44,747 nucleotides of DNA. Origin: Chloroflexi bacterium ADurb.Bin180. GTDB taxonomy: Bacteria; Chloroflexota; Anaerolineae; UBA2200. The DNA lies in contig MWCV01000020.1 in NCBI GenBank assembly GCA_002070215.1, positions 1 to 44,747 of the forward strand, in the 5' to 3' direction. Shown here one piece after another: positions 31,032 through 41,029 of this stretch. Every line of letters begins with the position of its first letter. Position 1 is the first letter of the stretch. A model generated the notes under the pieces. The model was not told where the DNA came from and made no database searches. It worked only from the letters and a program-made list of their open reading frames with translations. The position numbers and the translations under genes were made by a program.

Positions 31032-32282
31032 TTACGCTGTTGCGCGAACCGAGACCAAGAGGATATCGTCCTCTGGTGATGCTGCGCCACAATGAGCGCG
31101 CACCGCACCAAACGCTTTCTCGCAGATGCTCTGGGCCGACTGATGACCCGCCTGGCTCAACGTCCAGAAAAGGCGCTCCGCCCCGAATTGCTCGCCGCTG
31201 CTATTACTGGCTTCTGTCGCTCCGTCGGTGTACAGCAATAGCTTCCCCCCCTCTGGGATGGCCAAATTCTGCATGTCCAACACCAGTTCTTCGAATAGCC
31301 CAAGCGGTTGACCCACCCCCTGAGCAACCACAACCTGCGATCCGTCCGCCCGGGCGACTACAGGACTGGGATGGCCTGCCCGTGCATAGGTGAACGCGCG
31401 GACCGGGCCATCCAGAATGCCATAGAGCAGCGTTACGAACATGCCCGAGTCGCTGATGCCCGACAGCTGGCGGTTGACACTGCGCAAGACCTTGTCTGGC
31501 GCCCCTCCGCGGCTCGCCTCGCCGCGCAGCAGGCTGAAAGCCAGTGCCATAAACAGCGCTGAACCAACTCCGTGTCCACTGACGTCGCCGATGGCGATAC
31601 CCAGTCGGTCGCCCTTGAGCGGGAAAAAGGCGCAAAGGTCCCCGCCGACACTTGACACCGGCTCGATCAGCATACCGAATTCATAGCGAGGTAGCTTTGG
31701 AGCCGCCCGTGGTAAAAAGCTGCGCTGGATCGACCGCGCCACCCCAAGCTCCACCTCGAGGCGTTCCTTCTCGACCAATTGCGCCTGGGCCGCGCGCAGC
31801 TCGTCATAGGCACGCGTTAGCTCGCGGTTTTTCTGCAAGAGGTCGCGAATGGTCTGGTTTTCCGATTCGTCAAGACGCTGGCTCATCGTGCGCACGAGGT
31901 CGTAAGCGAGCGCCGGCTGCCTGCTGATAAGGCCGGCCATCTCGCTTCGGGGTAGTGACAAGGCTTCCAGCTCCGTTGCGGCGCGAACGCTGGCTGTATG
32001 CGCTCCTTCGCCATCAAACAGGCTCATCTCGCCGATGAAGGACCCTGGTCCCCGCACACCCAGCAGCCGCTCGCCGTCGGTCCCCAGGGCCTTGAGAATG
32101 TCGACTCGGCCATCCAGCAGTACGTAGAGACGTTCGCTGCTTTGACCCTCGAGCAAGAGCAGCGCGTTGGCGGGGAAGGTCTCGCGGCGGCCCAGTGCCG
32201 CGAGATGCTCCAGCTCGTGCTGAGGTAGGACGGCAAAGGCCGGAACCCAGTGGATCAGGTCACCTGCAGTAATGGCTTTCAC
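31032..32282 (-). CDS. CNBD-PP2C (RsbU/SpoIIE-type) protein phosphatase
   Basis: The 416-residue protein joins an N-terminal CNBD (about 15-130), a coiled coil (about 145-178) and a PP2C-like phosphatase domain (about 185-410). The phosphatase has metal motifs VGGDLCAFFPL and IGDVSGHGVGSALFMA, then LLLYTDGATEA and PEDDILLVSV. In the CNBD cassette (IGEMSLFDGEGAHTASV) the phosphate-binding Arg is replaced by His, so classic cNMP binding may be altered. RsbU-type enzymes dephosphorylate anti-sigma antagonists or similar partners, but none is seen in the window. The GTG start at 32282 overlaps the stop of the cyclase gene in GTGA. Confidence 0.92.
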   Translation of the reverse strand: MKAITAGDLIHWVPAFAVLPQHELEHLAALGRRETFPANALLLLEGQSSERLYVLLDGRVDILKALGTDGERLLGVRGPGSFIGEMSLFDGEGAHTASVRAATELEALSLPRSEMAGLISRQPALAYDLVRTMSQRLDESENQTIRDLLQKNRELTRAYDELRAAQAQLVEKERLEVELGVARSIQRSFLPRAAPKLPRYEFGMLIEPVSSVGGDLCAFFPLKGDRLGIAIGDVSGHGVGSALFMALAFSLLRGEASRGGAPDKVLRSVNRQLSGISDSGMFVTLLYGILDGPVRAFTYARAGHPSPVVARADGSQVVVAQGVGQPLGLFEELVLDMQNLAIPEGGKLLLYTDGATEASNSSGEQFGAERLFWTLSQAGHQSAQSICEKAFGAVRAHCGAASPEDDILLVSVRATA

Positions 32283-33313
32283 GACACTCTACCCTTCAGC
32301 GCAAACACGTGCACAGGCCTCGTCTTGCCCTTCACCTCAACCTCGCCCAGGTCTTCCAGAGCAAAGGCATCACCCAGCCCATCCCGCGTGGCATCATCCA
32401 GGAGAATCGGCCGACCGGCCACCTTGGTGTACGCCTCGAGCCTGGCCGCCTGATTGACCGTGTCTCCTACACAGGTATAGGTGGCCCGTTGCTGAGTGCC
32501 AGTATAGCCCGCAATTACGTCGCCCGAGGAAATGCCGATACCGATCCTGATGGGCTGAAGTTTGCGTGCCACGCGGTCCTGATCGTACTGCTCAATCAGC
32601 TCGATCATCGACAAGGCCGCTCTCGCAGCGCAAGCCATCCTGTCCTCACAGGGCCTCGGTGCACCGAAAATGGCCATCAAGCCGTCGCCTACGATCTGGT
32701 TAACTACGCCGCTCTCACCGGTTATGGCATCCATCATTAACGTGTAATAGTCGTTCAGCAACTCGATTGTGTCAGCGGGCGGCTGAGACTCTGATATGGT
32801 GGTGAAGCCGCGGATGTCTGAGAACATCACTGTAGCAGGCACGTACTTTCCACCCAAGGCAAAACCAGAGGCTTCGAGGTCTTCGGCAACCTCCTTGGTA
32901 GCGAACTTGCGAATCAGTTCGCGCTGCTGGTCGCGCAGGCGCTTCTTTTCAAGGCTGGATCCGATGCGGGCTTTCAGGAGTACGGGGTTGATCGGCTTGG
33001 GCAAATAGTCTTCAGCACCCATCTCGATGCACCTGACCACGCTGTCGAGCTCGCCAACCGCGGAGACCATGATCACAGGGACGTTCTTGAGCTCGGTGTC
33101 CGCCATGAGCTCTCCCAGCACCTGGTAGCCATCCATCTCCGGCATGAGTACGTCCAGAAGGACGAGGTCATAGGGGGCAGCTCTAAGCATCTCGAGCGCT
33201 TGTCGTCCATTCTCCGCGAAAGAGACATGGTGGCCCTGCTGTTCAAGACCTCGCGCCAATAACAGACGATTCATCTTGTTGTCGTCAACCACCAAGATCT
33301 GACTGGTCTTCAT
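32279..33313 (-). CDS. Response regulator fused to class III nucleotidyl cyclase
   Basis: The 344-residue protein has a receiver domain (1-120, phosphorylation Asp54 in LLDVLMPEMDG, Lys106) and a short helix. A class III cyclase domain follows (about 155-335) that makes cAMP or cGMP. Metal ligands Asp166 (MFSDIRGFT) and Asp210 (VGDGLMAIFG) and the transition-state pair Asn287/Arg291 (VNQAAR) are present. The usual substrate-specifying Lys is Gln206. Thr278 stands at the position that is Asp or Thr in adenylate cyclases, so specificity is uncertain. AGGTG precedes the ATG at 33313, 30 bp after the hybrid kinase stop. Phosphorylation by that kinase should control cyclase output. Confidence 0.94.
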   Translation of the reverse strand: MKTSQILVVDDNKMNRLLLARGLEQQGHHVSFAENGRQALEMLRAAPYDLVLLDVLMPEMDGYQVLGELMADTELKNVPVIMVSAVGELDSVVRCIEMGAEDYLPKPINPVLLKARIGSSLEKKRLRDQQRELIRKFATKEVAEDLEASGFALGGKYVPATVMFSDIRGFTTISESQPPADTIELLNDYYTLMMDAITGESGVVNQIVGDGLMAIFGAPRPCEDRMACAARAALSMIELIEQYDQDRVARKLQPIRIGIGISSGDVIAGYTGTQQRATYTCVGDTVNQAARLEAYTKVAGRPILLDDATRDGLGDAFALEDLGEVEVKGKTRPVHVFALKGRVS

Positions 33314-33343
33314 CTATTCACCTGCTGATCTGGTACTCATCGA

Positions 33344-36300
33344 CTAGGTTTGGCGGCGTGCTGCCAGAGCGACCTTGACGCGTCCGAACTCGACGCTAGC
33401 CGCCGCCACCTTGGCTGCAGCGCCGTCCAGCGTGTTGGCCTTGCCCATCATCTCCAGCTCCTTGGCGAGTGCTGACAGGGCGAGCGCCCCAAGCGAAGCG
33501 CTGTTTGATTTCAGCGAGTGAGCTGCCCTGCGGAACGTCTCTGCATCGCCGCTGCTCAAGGCACTCCGCATCTGGTCAAACAGAGCAGGCGCGTCGCCCA
33601 GGTATGTGTCGATGAGCTCATTGACAAAGGCCGGATCTCCCCCGGTCGAACTCACCAACTCCTCGAACGTCTTGGCATCGATGGCCCCAGTGTCGGACAC
33701 GGCTTCTCCTTCTGTGGCTTGAGTGGGTGCCGACCGCGACAGCGCAGCTACTAGCTCGTTGACGCGTATCGGCTTGCTGAGGTAATCATCCATTCCCGCC
33801 GCAAGACACATCTCTCGGTCGCCCTGCATCGCATTGGCAGTCATGGCAACAATCCGCGGCCTCTTGCCGGCAGGCCAGCGCCGGCAGATCTGCCGTGAGG
33901 CTTCCAAACCATCCATCTCTGGCATCTGGACGTCCATCAGGATCACGTCGTAGGTCTGTCTCTCCACTGCCTGAATGGCCTCCAGACCATTTCCAGCAAC
34001 GTCGGCCCGGTACCCCATCTGCGCCAGAATCCGCAGGGCCAGTTTCTGGTTGACAGCATTATCCTCGGCCAGCAGAATCCGCAGCGGCACACGTTCCGCC
34101 AGCCCGGCATCAACCACAGGTGCGGTGGCTTGCCGCGGAACTGGCGCCGTCGTCCCGGGGAATAGCGAGGCCAGAGCATCGAAGAGCGTGGACTGCTTCA
34201 GCGGCTTGTTGAGGGTGGCAGCCACCTTCAGTTCTTCGGCGCGAGGCTCTTTGCGCCCCAGCGACGAGCAAAAGAGCAGCACCAACTCGTCTGGCCCGCG
34301 CATCCGCCTGATCTCCTCTGCCAGCTCCACCCCGTCCATTTCCGGCATGCTGATGTCCAGTATGGCCACGTCGAACGGATCGTTGCGGCGAATCCACTCC
34401 AGCGCCTCCTTGGGTGAGCCTGTGTCACGGGCCATCATTCCCCAGGCACGAGTCTGGCGCACAATAATCATCCGGTTGGTCTCGTTGTCGTCCACGACCA
34501 ACAAGCGCCGGCCGTCCAGCTGCGGTTGGGCACCCTCGTGATGGGCCCGCGATACGAACTCTGGCGCTGCAGCAGCATGAATGGAAAAGAAGAAGGTCGA
34601 GCCTTTGCCCTGCTCGCTGTCCACGCCTATGGACCCGCCCATCAGCTCCACCAGGCGCCTGCTGATGGCCAGCCCCAGGCCGGTGCCACCATACCGGCGT
34701 GCCGTCGACGGGTCTACTTGACTGAAGGACTGGAAGAGCCGATCACGTCGATCAGCAGGGATGCCAATGCCCGTGTCGCGCACAGCAAAGCGCAACTCCG
34801 GGGCTGCTCCGCTCACCGTGACCACCACCTCGCCGCGCGTGGTGAACTTGACCGCATTGGTCAACAGGTTAATAAGCACTTGTCTGAGCCGCGTCAGGTC
34901 GCCCACGATGGCGCTCGGAAGCCCGTCCTCGAAAACACAGGCCAGGTCCAAGCCCTTCTCGGCTGCTCGCGGGGCAACCAGGTCGAGGGCGCTCTCCACG
35001 CAGGCGCGCAGGTCAAAGGGCCGGCTCTCGAGCTCCATCTTTCCTGCCTCGATCTTGGAAAAGTCGAGGATATCATTGATGATCGTGAGCAGGGCGTCAG
35101 CACTGTTGCGGATCGTATCGGCAAAGTCGTGCTGCTCCGCATTCAGTGGCGTATCCATCAGCAGGCCGCTCATGCCAATGATAGCATTCATTGGCGTGCG
35201 GATCTCGTGGCTCATCGTGGCCAAGAAGGCGCTCTTGGCGGCATTGGCTGAATCAGCGGCAGCCTTTGCTACCTGCAGCTCCTGCTCTGCCTTCTTGCGG
35301 TCGGTGATGTCGCGAATCGATTCAATTGCCCCTACCACATCGCCCTTGGCGTCGCGCAACACCGAAGCGGTGGCCAGCATGTGCCGACCTCCGCCGAGCA
35401 CCGGTGTAAAAGCCTCACCGAACAGGGTGGCCCCATCGCGCTGAATTGAGGAGTATGACTGTTGCCATTCTTCGGCTGGTTTGCTAAGGAGGTCGATAAG
35501 GATCGGACGTCGCTCGCCATAGAAAGGGACCGAGTAGGCATAGTCACCCTGGCCCAGCATCTCAGAGGCATCAACGCCGGTCATGCGCTCCATCGCTCTG
35601 TTCCAGGCGATGACGCGACCCTCGCGGTCGATGACGAACGTAGCGTCCGGGAGGAATTGGATGATGTCGGCCATTTGCCGCCGCGACGCATCGGCCGCAA
35701 CCCGGGCTGCCTCCGCCTGCTCAAAGAGCCGGGCATTGCCGATGGCGATAGCCGCTTGCCTGGCAAGGCCAACAGCAAAGTCAAGGTCGTTCTTAGTGAA
35801 GGGCCCCTGAACTGGCTTCTCGCGCCAGATGGTCAACACACCGATAGTGATGTCGCCAGAGGACAAGGGCGCAAAGAGAATGGCTTCGTTTTCCTCTTCG
35901 CTATCGGTACCTGCGATGTGCACCATGCGCGGGTCCTTCAACGGCTCGTTCAGCATCTCCGGAACGCCGGAGTGGCAAACTGATGAGGTGATGCCTTTCC
36001 CAGGGTAGACAATATCGTCCTTCAAGACATCCGCATACTTGCCCAGCGCAATCACGGTGCGCAGCGTTCCGTCGTCCTGAAGCAAACGTAGCGCGACATC
36101 ACGGGCATTAAGCACTTGCATGGCACGGGTAGCGATTCGCTCCAGAACCTTGGCCAGATCGAGTGTCTGAGACACCTCGCGGCCGATCTCTGTCAGAGCA
36201 GCCATCTCATCCCCGCGCTGCTCCGCCTCGGCAAAGAGGCGAGCATTCTCCAGAGCCACGCTCAAGTTCAGTGAGAGCGTGGTGAGCAGCCTGAGGTCGC

Positions 36301-39300
36301 CCTCGCTGAAGGCGTTCTCGCGATCGATGTTCTGTAAAGTGATGATCCCCCTGACCTCGCCCCCCATCAGCAAGGGCACCCCCAGGTACGAGCGAGGAGC
36401 TTCACCAGCGACGACCGTGCTGCCGTACTGCTCTGCCACCCGGTCCAGATCCTGATTGATCATCAAGGGCTGGCGCGTCCGCAGAATATGGGCGGCAAAG
36501 CCGCTGGGTTGGCGCGGAGCGGGGAAGGCCCGAACACCCTTCTCCCGGAGATAGCGATAGGTCAGCAGATCCAGCGACTTGTCGTAGGTGATGACGCCGA
36601 CAGACTGCGCGTCGAACACCTCACCTAGCTTGTCGCCCATGGTCTCATAGATGCGGTCGAGGTCGAGCTGCCCTACCAGCATCTGCCCGACGTCGCTGAT
36701 TTCCTTCAATTCCGAGGCGCGCATTTCGGTCTCGGCGAGCAGGCGTTTGGTTTCATCGAACAAGCGCGCGTTCTCCATCGCCACGCCCATCGAAGAGGCA
36801 ACCGTTGTGAGCAGACGCACGTCCGCCTCGCCGAAGGCATTCTCTCTGTCCAGGTTCTGCAGAGAGATGGCGCCTCGCACCTCTCCGGCCGCCAGCAGAG
36901 GAACATTCAAGGCAGACTGGGCCGGTTGCGTGCCAGGAACGGTCTGTCGACCACCAAAGGCCGCCATACGCTCGGTCAGGTTATCGTTCAGGAGGACAGG
37001 CTGACCGGTGTGGATCAAGCGGTCGGCCACACCACCAGGTCGCAACTCGTAAGGCTCGTCAAATACTCGCTGCCCCCGCTCGATGCCATAGTGCGGGTAG
37101 ACCATTCCCGTATCTCGGTCGTAAGTGCTGAGGGTCACCACCTGCGCGTCAAATAGATCGCGGACCTTGTCGCCAACTAGCTCGTAGATGGAGTGCATAT
37201 CGAGCTTGGAGGCCAGCCCCTCCTGCACTTGGTTAATGATTTGGAGTTCTGCGGCTCGCTGGTCTGTTTCCTTCAGCAGACGCTTTGTCTCCTCAAACAG
37301 GCGCACGTTTTCGAGTGCCACACTCATCGACGAGGCAAGCGTGGCCAGCAGGTTCACATCGTCCTCTGAGAAGGCGTTCTCGCGCTCCACGTTTTGCAGG
37401 TCGATCACACCCAGCAGTTCGTCTCCGGCCAGCAACGGCACCCAGAGAGCGGACCTGGGAACCTCTGTGCCTGGCGATACAGTCATGCCTTGAATCTGGC
37501 TGAGACGCTCTGGCAGGTTCTCGTTGATGAGCAGGGGCTTGCGCGTCTTTCTCAGGATATCACCCAGACCTCCCGTCGCCAGTGGATAAGGCGGATCGTG
37601 CACACGCTTACCCTTTTCGACAGCATACTGCGGACGGCAGACTCCTGCCTGCCAGTCGTAAGTCGTGATGCCCACGCTTTGTGCGTCAAAGATCTCGCGA
37701 ACTTTGTCTCCGATCAGCTCATAGATGGCCTCCATATCGAGCTTGGAGGCCAAACCCTGCTGGACACTATTGATGATCTGCAGCTCGGCCGCCCGCTGGT
37801 CTGTCTCTTTCAGCAGACGCTTCGTCTCCTCAAACAGGCGCACGTTCTCGAGGGCCGCGCTCATCGATGAGGCCAGCGTGGTCAGGAGCCGCACCTCCGA
37901 CTCACTGAATGCATAGTCACGGTCGATGTTCTGCAGGGAGATGACCCCGCGGACCTCGCCGCCGACCAACATGGGCACATACAAGAGCGACTTGGGTGTC
38001 TCGGTGCCAGGCACTAGTTGCATCCCGCCAATCGGGGCCATTGTCTCTTCCGTCACGCGGTTTACCAGCAGCGGCTGCCTATTGCGGCGCAAGTACTCCG
38101 CTACCCCTTTCTCAAGAATGGGTGCTGGCCCCGCGTGAAAGCGCTTGCCCTTTTCGATACCGTAATGATCGATAACGATTCTCCTCTGCCAGTCATAACC
38201 GGAGATGGCAAGCGCCTGGGCGTCAAAGATATCGCGAACCTTGTCACCGACGAGATCATAGATGGCCTGCATTTCCAGCTTGGACGCCAGCCCCTCTTGC
38301 ACACTGTTGATGATTGCCAGCTCCGCCGCGCGCTGCTCGGTCTCCTTCAGCAGGCGTGTTGTCTCGTCGAACAGACGAGCTCGTTCGAGGGCTGTGCTCA
38401 TCGAAGCAGCGAGAGTGGTCAGCAGGCGCGCGTCGCTGTCTGTGTAGCGATTCTTCAGCCAGTCCCCCATGGCGACGACCCCGAGAACATGGCTGCCAGA
38501 CAGGATGGGAACGCCCAGCCACGACTCACGCATCTCGGTTGTGCCATCATTGACCGCGACTGTGCCGCGGTTCTTTCCTTCTTCCTTTGAACTCAATACC
38601 AGCGGTCGGCGCGTCGTGACAACGATGGAAATGAGGCCGGTTCCCAGAGGCGCTGCAGCAACGTTTGGTCGGACCCCATCGTCCTCCACCCAGTAGGGGA
38701 AGCTGAGCTGATTCAGTGCTTGGTCATACAGGGCGATGAGGACGTTCTGCCCGCCCAGGGTCTCTCGGATCTTGTCTCCAACGATGTCAACGATGGCCTG
38801 CCGGTTCAGCTCGCCGGCCAGGTCGTGCTGGACGCTGCTGAGGATTGCGAGTTCTGCATTGCGGCGCTCCAGCGCGGTGTTGGACGTGGATAGCTCGGCG
38901 GTGCGCTCCGCCACACGATGTTCCAAATCATGATACAAACGCGCGTTGTCAATGGCCGTCGCCGCCTGGTTGGCAAACAGCGAGAGCAGCTCCAGGTCCG
39001 CCTGGTGGAAGGAACCGAATACCGCCCGCGTGTCCGCGTAGTGCAGGCCAATCATCTGACCCCTGGCGATCAGCGGGGCGGCCATCCGGGACCGCCAACG
39101 CCCCGGGGCCTCTCCATTCGCGTACGTCGCCCGTTGCTCCTGCTCCAGAATCCCCGTCCGCGAGCCGGCCGCTCGCTCCAAAAAGCCGGCGACCACGCTG
39201 CGCAACTGTTTGCTCTCTTCGGCAGCCACCCCACGAGTGGTCCAGCTCTGTGGCTGCCCGTGCTCATCGAGGAGCACCAGCACCGACCGCTCGGCCCCGT

Positions 39301-41029
39301 TGAGCTCCACCGCCTCGTCCATCACGAACTCGAGCAGTGCTTCCGGCTCCCTCTGCTCATTCATACGTACACTGATTTCCATCATACGCTTGAACTGGTC
39401 CTGGAGGCTGCCTTCGAGGGGTTCCAGCTCGGCCACTGCAATTCCCCGCTCGGCGGCGACGTTAGTCCACTCCAGGGTGATCTCGCGATTGACCTCGACT
39501 TTGTTCAGGCAGTTGCGCCTGAGCCCTTCGTCACTGAGGTTGGTCAAGGTTGACAGCAGCATTTCGCGGGCACTATCCAATGCCTGCCAGGCCTGCTCGC
39601 GAGCCCGTTTACCTCCCCTCGGGCTGGCCTGAAGGACCTGATACCTCCGCCACCAGACGAGCTGCAACGGGTACTCGGGAGTGACGATTCCGGCGGCGTC
39701 TAGACGCTGTGCTGCCTGAGCCGTGTGTTCGTTGGCGGACTGCCAGTCGCCAGCTGCCAGTTCGGCCGCACCAAGCATGGCCAATGCTGTGATTTGGTCC
39801 CCCGGCGACTGGCCCAATTCCACCAACTCCACCGCGGTCTTGAATTGCTCACGCGCGGCTCCGAGCTTGCCCTCAGCCATGTCCACGAGACCCAACCCAA
39901 GGCGGTTATACCCCTCGCTTAGCCGGTTCCCGATAGAGTGAGATACCGCCGTGCCTTCCTCTAGGATTCTGCGCGCCTCTTCGTAGCGGCGCGCGTCAAT
40001 CATGGGCCTGGCCTGAGTCTCAAGGAGGGTGGACAGGACCGCCGGAGAGTTAAGGGGACGGACCTTTTCGAGCACCCGATCAATGTACAACTGCGCCTTG
40101 CGATAGAGCCCAAGGCGCCAGTACAGGAGCGAGAGGTTGTTCAGTACGGTGAGTTCGCGGTTCTTGTCGCCCATGTTGCGGGCCGATTCGAGTGCCTGCT
40201 CAAGGTAGTCGCGTGCCTGCGCGTGGTCGGTGCTGATGATGCCCAGCATGTTAAGAGCGACCGCCTGGCCGGACACATCGTTGGTCTCGCGTGCGATTGC
40301 CAGCGCTTCCAGCAGATGCAGACGCGCCTGATCAGCATTCCCGGCTGACTGGTCCGCTGCGGAGAGCAGGGTGAGGCACTCTCCCCTACCCTTCCGGTCG
40401 CCGGCCTCCTCGCACAGCTTTAGCCCGGCAGTGCAATACTCACCGAGGTGAGCATAGTCTTCCGCAAAGCTGGCCGCACTGGCACGGGCGACCGCCAGCC
40501 GGGCTCGAAGATGGGCATCACCAGTTTTGCCCACCAGGGCCTCAGCTTGCTCCAGCGCGCTGGAGGCTTCCTCACACGAACCACGCCAGGCGAGGCGGTC
40601 TGACAGAGCGATCAGGGCTCGGGCCCGCCTGGCGTCATCGCTCTCCTGGGTCGCCAGAGCTTGGGCTTGCCGAACGTCACCGAAAAACGCATCCTGCTCC
40701 CCGTTGCGCAAATGGATCTCGGCACGGCCCATAAGTAGTTCGAACTGGGCCACAGCCGACGCACCACGCGGTCGAGAGGGGAGCAGCTTGAGCGCGCGAC
40801 TGTACAGGTCCAGCGCCGTATCGTTGTCGAAGCGTTGCGCAGCCCTGTCAGCCTGCGCTCTGAGCTCTAGCGCCTCTGCCAGGGCTCGATTGCTCTGGCG
40901 CTTGGGTGTACCTGGTGCCAAAGTACGTTTCGGAGTACGAGGTCCCGAGGCACGCTTTGAGGCACCTTTTCCCGAAGCACCCTTCGGCGCCCTGACCGCT
41001 GCCGCGTCCTTGCGCTTGTTCATTGCCAT
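33344..41029 (-). CDS. Giant hybrid histidine kinase: TPR-GAF(7)-PAS-HK-REC-REC-Hpt
   Basis: The 2561-residue kinase starts with a Lys/Ala/Pro-rich basic tail, then about 12 TPR-like helix pairs (about 35-500). Seven GAF domains follow (about 555-1780); GAFs 3-6 are near-copies with the motif [15 protein letters not shown] domain (about 1795-1910) leads to HisKA with His1941 (SHEIRTP) and the ATPase domain ([22 protein letters not shown]). Receivers carry Asp2225 and Asp2366, and the Hpt carries His2504 (AHSLKSN). No membrane span is visible, so it is cytoplasmic. GGAGAAG sets the ATG at 41029, and TGATG overlaps the transporter stop. The Hpt would pass phosphate to the receiver-cyclase encoded next. 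The TPR array suggests binding of protein or peptide ligands. Confidence 0.95.
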   Translation of the reverse strand: MAMNKRKDAAAVRAPKGASGKGASKRASGPRTPKRTLAPGTPKRQSNRALAEALELRAQADRAAQRFDNDTALDLYSRALKLLPSRPRGASAVAQFELLMGRAEIHLRNGEQDAFFGDVRQAQALATQESDDARRARALIALSDRLAWRGSCEEASSALEQAEALVGKTGDAHLRARLAVARASAASFAEDYAHLGEYCTAGLKLCEEAGDRKGRGECLTLLSAADQSAGNADQARLHLLEALAIARETNDVSGQAVALNMLGIISTDHAQARDYLEQALESARNMGDKNRELTVLNNLSLLYWRLGLYRKAQLYIDRVLEKVRPLNSPAVLSTLLETQARPMIDARRYEEARRILEEGTAVSHSIGNRLSEGYNRLGLGLVDMAEGKLGAAREQFKTAVELVELGQSPGDQITALAMLGAAELAAGDWQSANEHTAQAAQRLDAAGIVTPEYPLQLVWWRRYQVLQASPRGGKRAREQAWQALDSAREMLLSTLTNLSDEGLRRNCLNKVEVNREITLEWTNVAAERGIAVAELEPLEGSLQDQFKRMMEISVRMNEQREPEALLEFVMDEAVELNGAERSVLVLLDEHGQPQSWTTRGVAAEESKQLRSVVAGFLERAAGSRTGILEQEQRATYANGEAPGRWRSRMAAPLIARGQMIGLHYADTRAVFGSFHQADLELLSLFANQAATAIDNARLYHDLEHRVAERTAELSTSNTALERRNAELAILSSVQHDLAGELNRQAIVDIVGDKIRETLGGQNVLIALYDQALNQLSFPYWVEDDGVRPNVAAAPLGTGLISIVVTTRRPLVLSSKEEGKNRGTVAVNDGTTEMRESWLGVPILSGSHVLGVVAMGDWLKNRYTDSDARLLTTLAASMSTALERARLFDETTRLLKETEQRAAELAIINSVQEGLASKLEMQAIYDLVGDKVRDIFDAQALAISGYDWQRRIVIDHYGIEKGKRFHAGPAPILEKGVAEYLRRNRQPLLVNRVTEETMAPIGGMQLVPGTETPKSLLYVPMLVGGEVRGVISLQNIDRDYAFSESEVRLLTTLASSMSAALENVRLFEETKRLLKETDQRAAELQIINSVQQGLASKLDMEAIYELIGDKVREIFDAQSVGITTYDWQAGVCRPQYAVEKGKRVHDPPYPLATGGLGDILRKTRKPLLINENLPERLSQIQGMTVSPGTEVPRSALWVPLLAGDELLGVIDLQNVERENAFSEDDVNLLATLASSMSVALENVRLFEETKRLLKETDQRAAELQIINQVQEGLASKLDMHSIYELVGDKVRDLFDAQVVTLSTYDRDTGMVYPHYGIERGQRVFDEPYELRPGGVADRLIHTGQPVLLNDNLTERMAAFGGRQTVPGTQPAQSALNVPLLAAGEVRGAISLQNLDRENAFGEADVRLLTTVASSMGVAMENARLFDETKRLLAETEMRASELKEISDVGQMLVGQLDLDRIYETMGDKLGEVFDAQSVGVITYDKSLDLLTYRYLREKGVRAFPAPRQPSGFAAHILRTRQPLMINQDLDRVAEQYGSTVVAGEAPRSYLGVPLLMGGEVRGIITLQNIDRENAFSEGDLRLLTTLSLNLSVALENARLFAEAEQRGDEMAALTEIGREVSQTLDLAKVLERIATRAMQVLNARDVALRLLQDDGTLRTVIALGKYADVLKDDIVYPGKGITSSVCHSGVPEMLNEPLKDPRMVHIAGTDSEEENEAILFAPLSSGDITIGVLTIWREKPVQGPFTKNDLDFAVGLARQAAIAIGNARLFEQAEAARVAADASRRQMADIIQFLPDATFVIDREGRVIAWNRAMERMTGVDASEMLGQGDYAYSVPFYGERRPILIDLLSKPAEEWQQSYSSIQRDGATLFGEAFTPVLGGGRHMLATASVLRDAKGDVVGAIESIRDITDRKKAEQELQVAKAAADSANAAKSAFLATMSHEIRTPMNAIIGMSGLLMDTPLNAEQHDFADTIRNSADALLTIINDILDFSKIEAGKMELESRPFDLRACVESALDLVAPRAAEKGLDLACVFEDGLPSAIVGDLTRLRQVLINLLTNAVKFTTRGEVVVTVSGAAPELRFAVRDTGIGIPADRRDRLFQSFSQVDPSTARRYGGTGLGLAISRRLVELMGGSIGVDSEQGKGSTFFFSIHAAAAPEFVSRAHHEGAQPQLDGRRLLVVDDNETNRMIIVRQTRAWGMMARDTGSPKEALEWIRRNDPFDVAILDISMPEMDGVELAEEIRRMRGPDELVLLFCSSLGRKEPRAEELKVAATLNKPLKQSTLFDALASLFPGTTAPVPRQATAPVVDAGLAERVPLRILLAEDNAVNQKLALRILAQMGYRADVAGNGLEAIQAVERQTYDVILMDVQMPEMDGLEASRQICRRWPAGKRPRIVAMTANAMQGDREMCLAAGMDDYLSKPIRVNELVAALSRSAPTQATEGEAVSDTGAIDAKTFEELVSSTGGDPAFVNELIDTYLGDAPALFDQMRSALSSGDAETFRRAAHSLKSNSASLGALALSALAKELEMMGKANTLDGAAAKVAAASVEFGRVKVALAARRQT
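36628..38280 (-). repeat. Internal tandem duplication of GAF-coding DNA, period about 538 bp
   Basis: Homologous starts of GAFs 3-6 lie near 38280, 37740, 37203 and 36664. The linkers between them (for example 37260-37340 and 37797-37876) differ by only a few silent or conservative bases. Such similarity suggests recent domain amplification. Confidence 0.8.
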
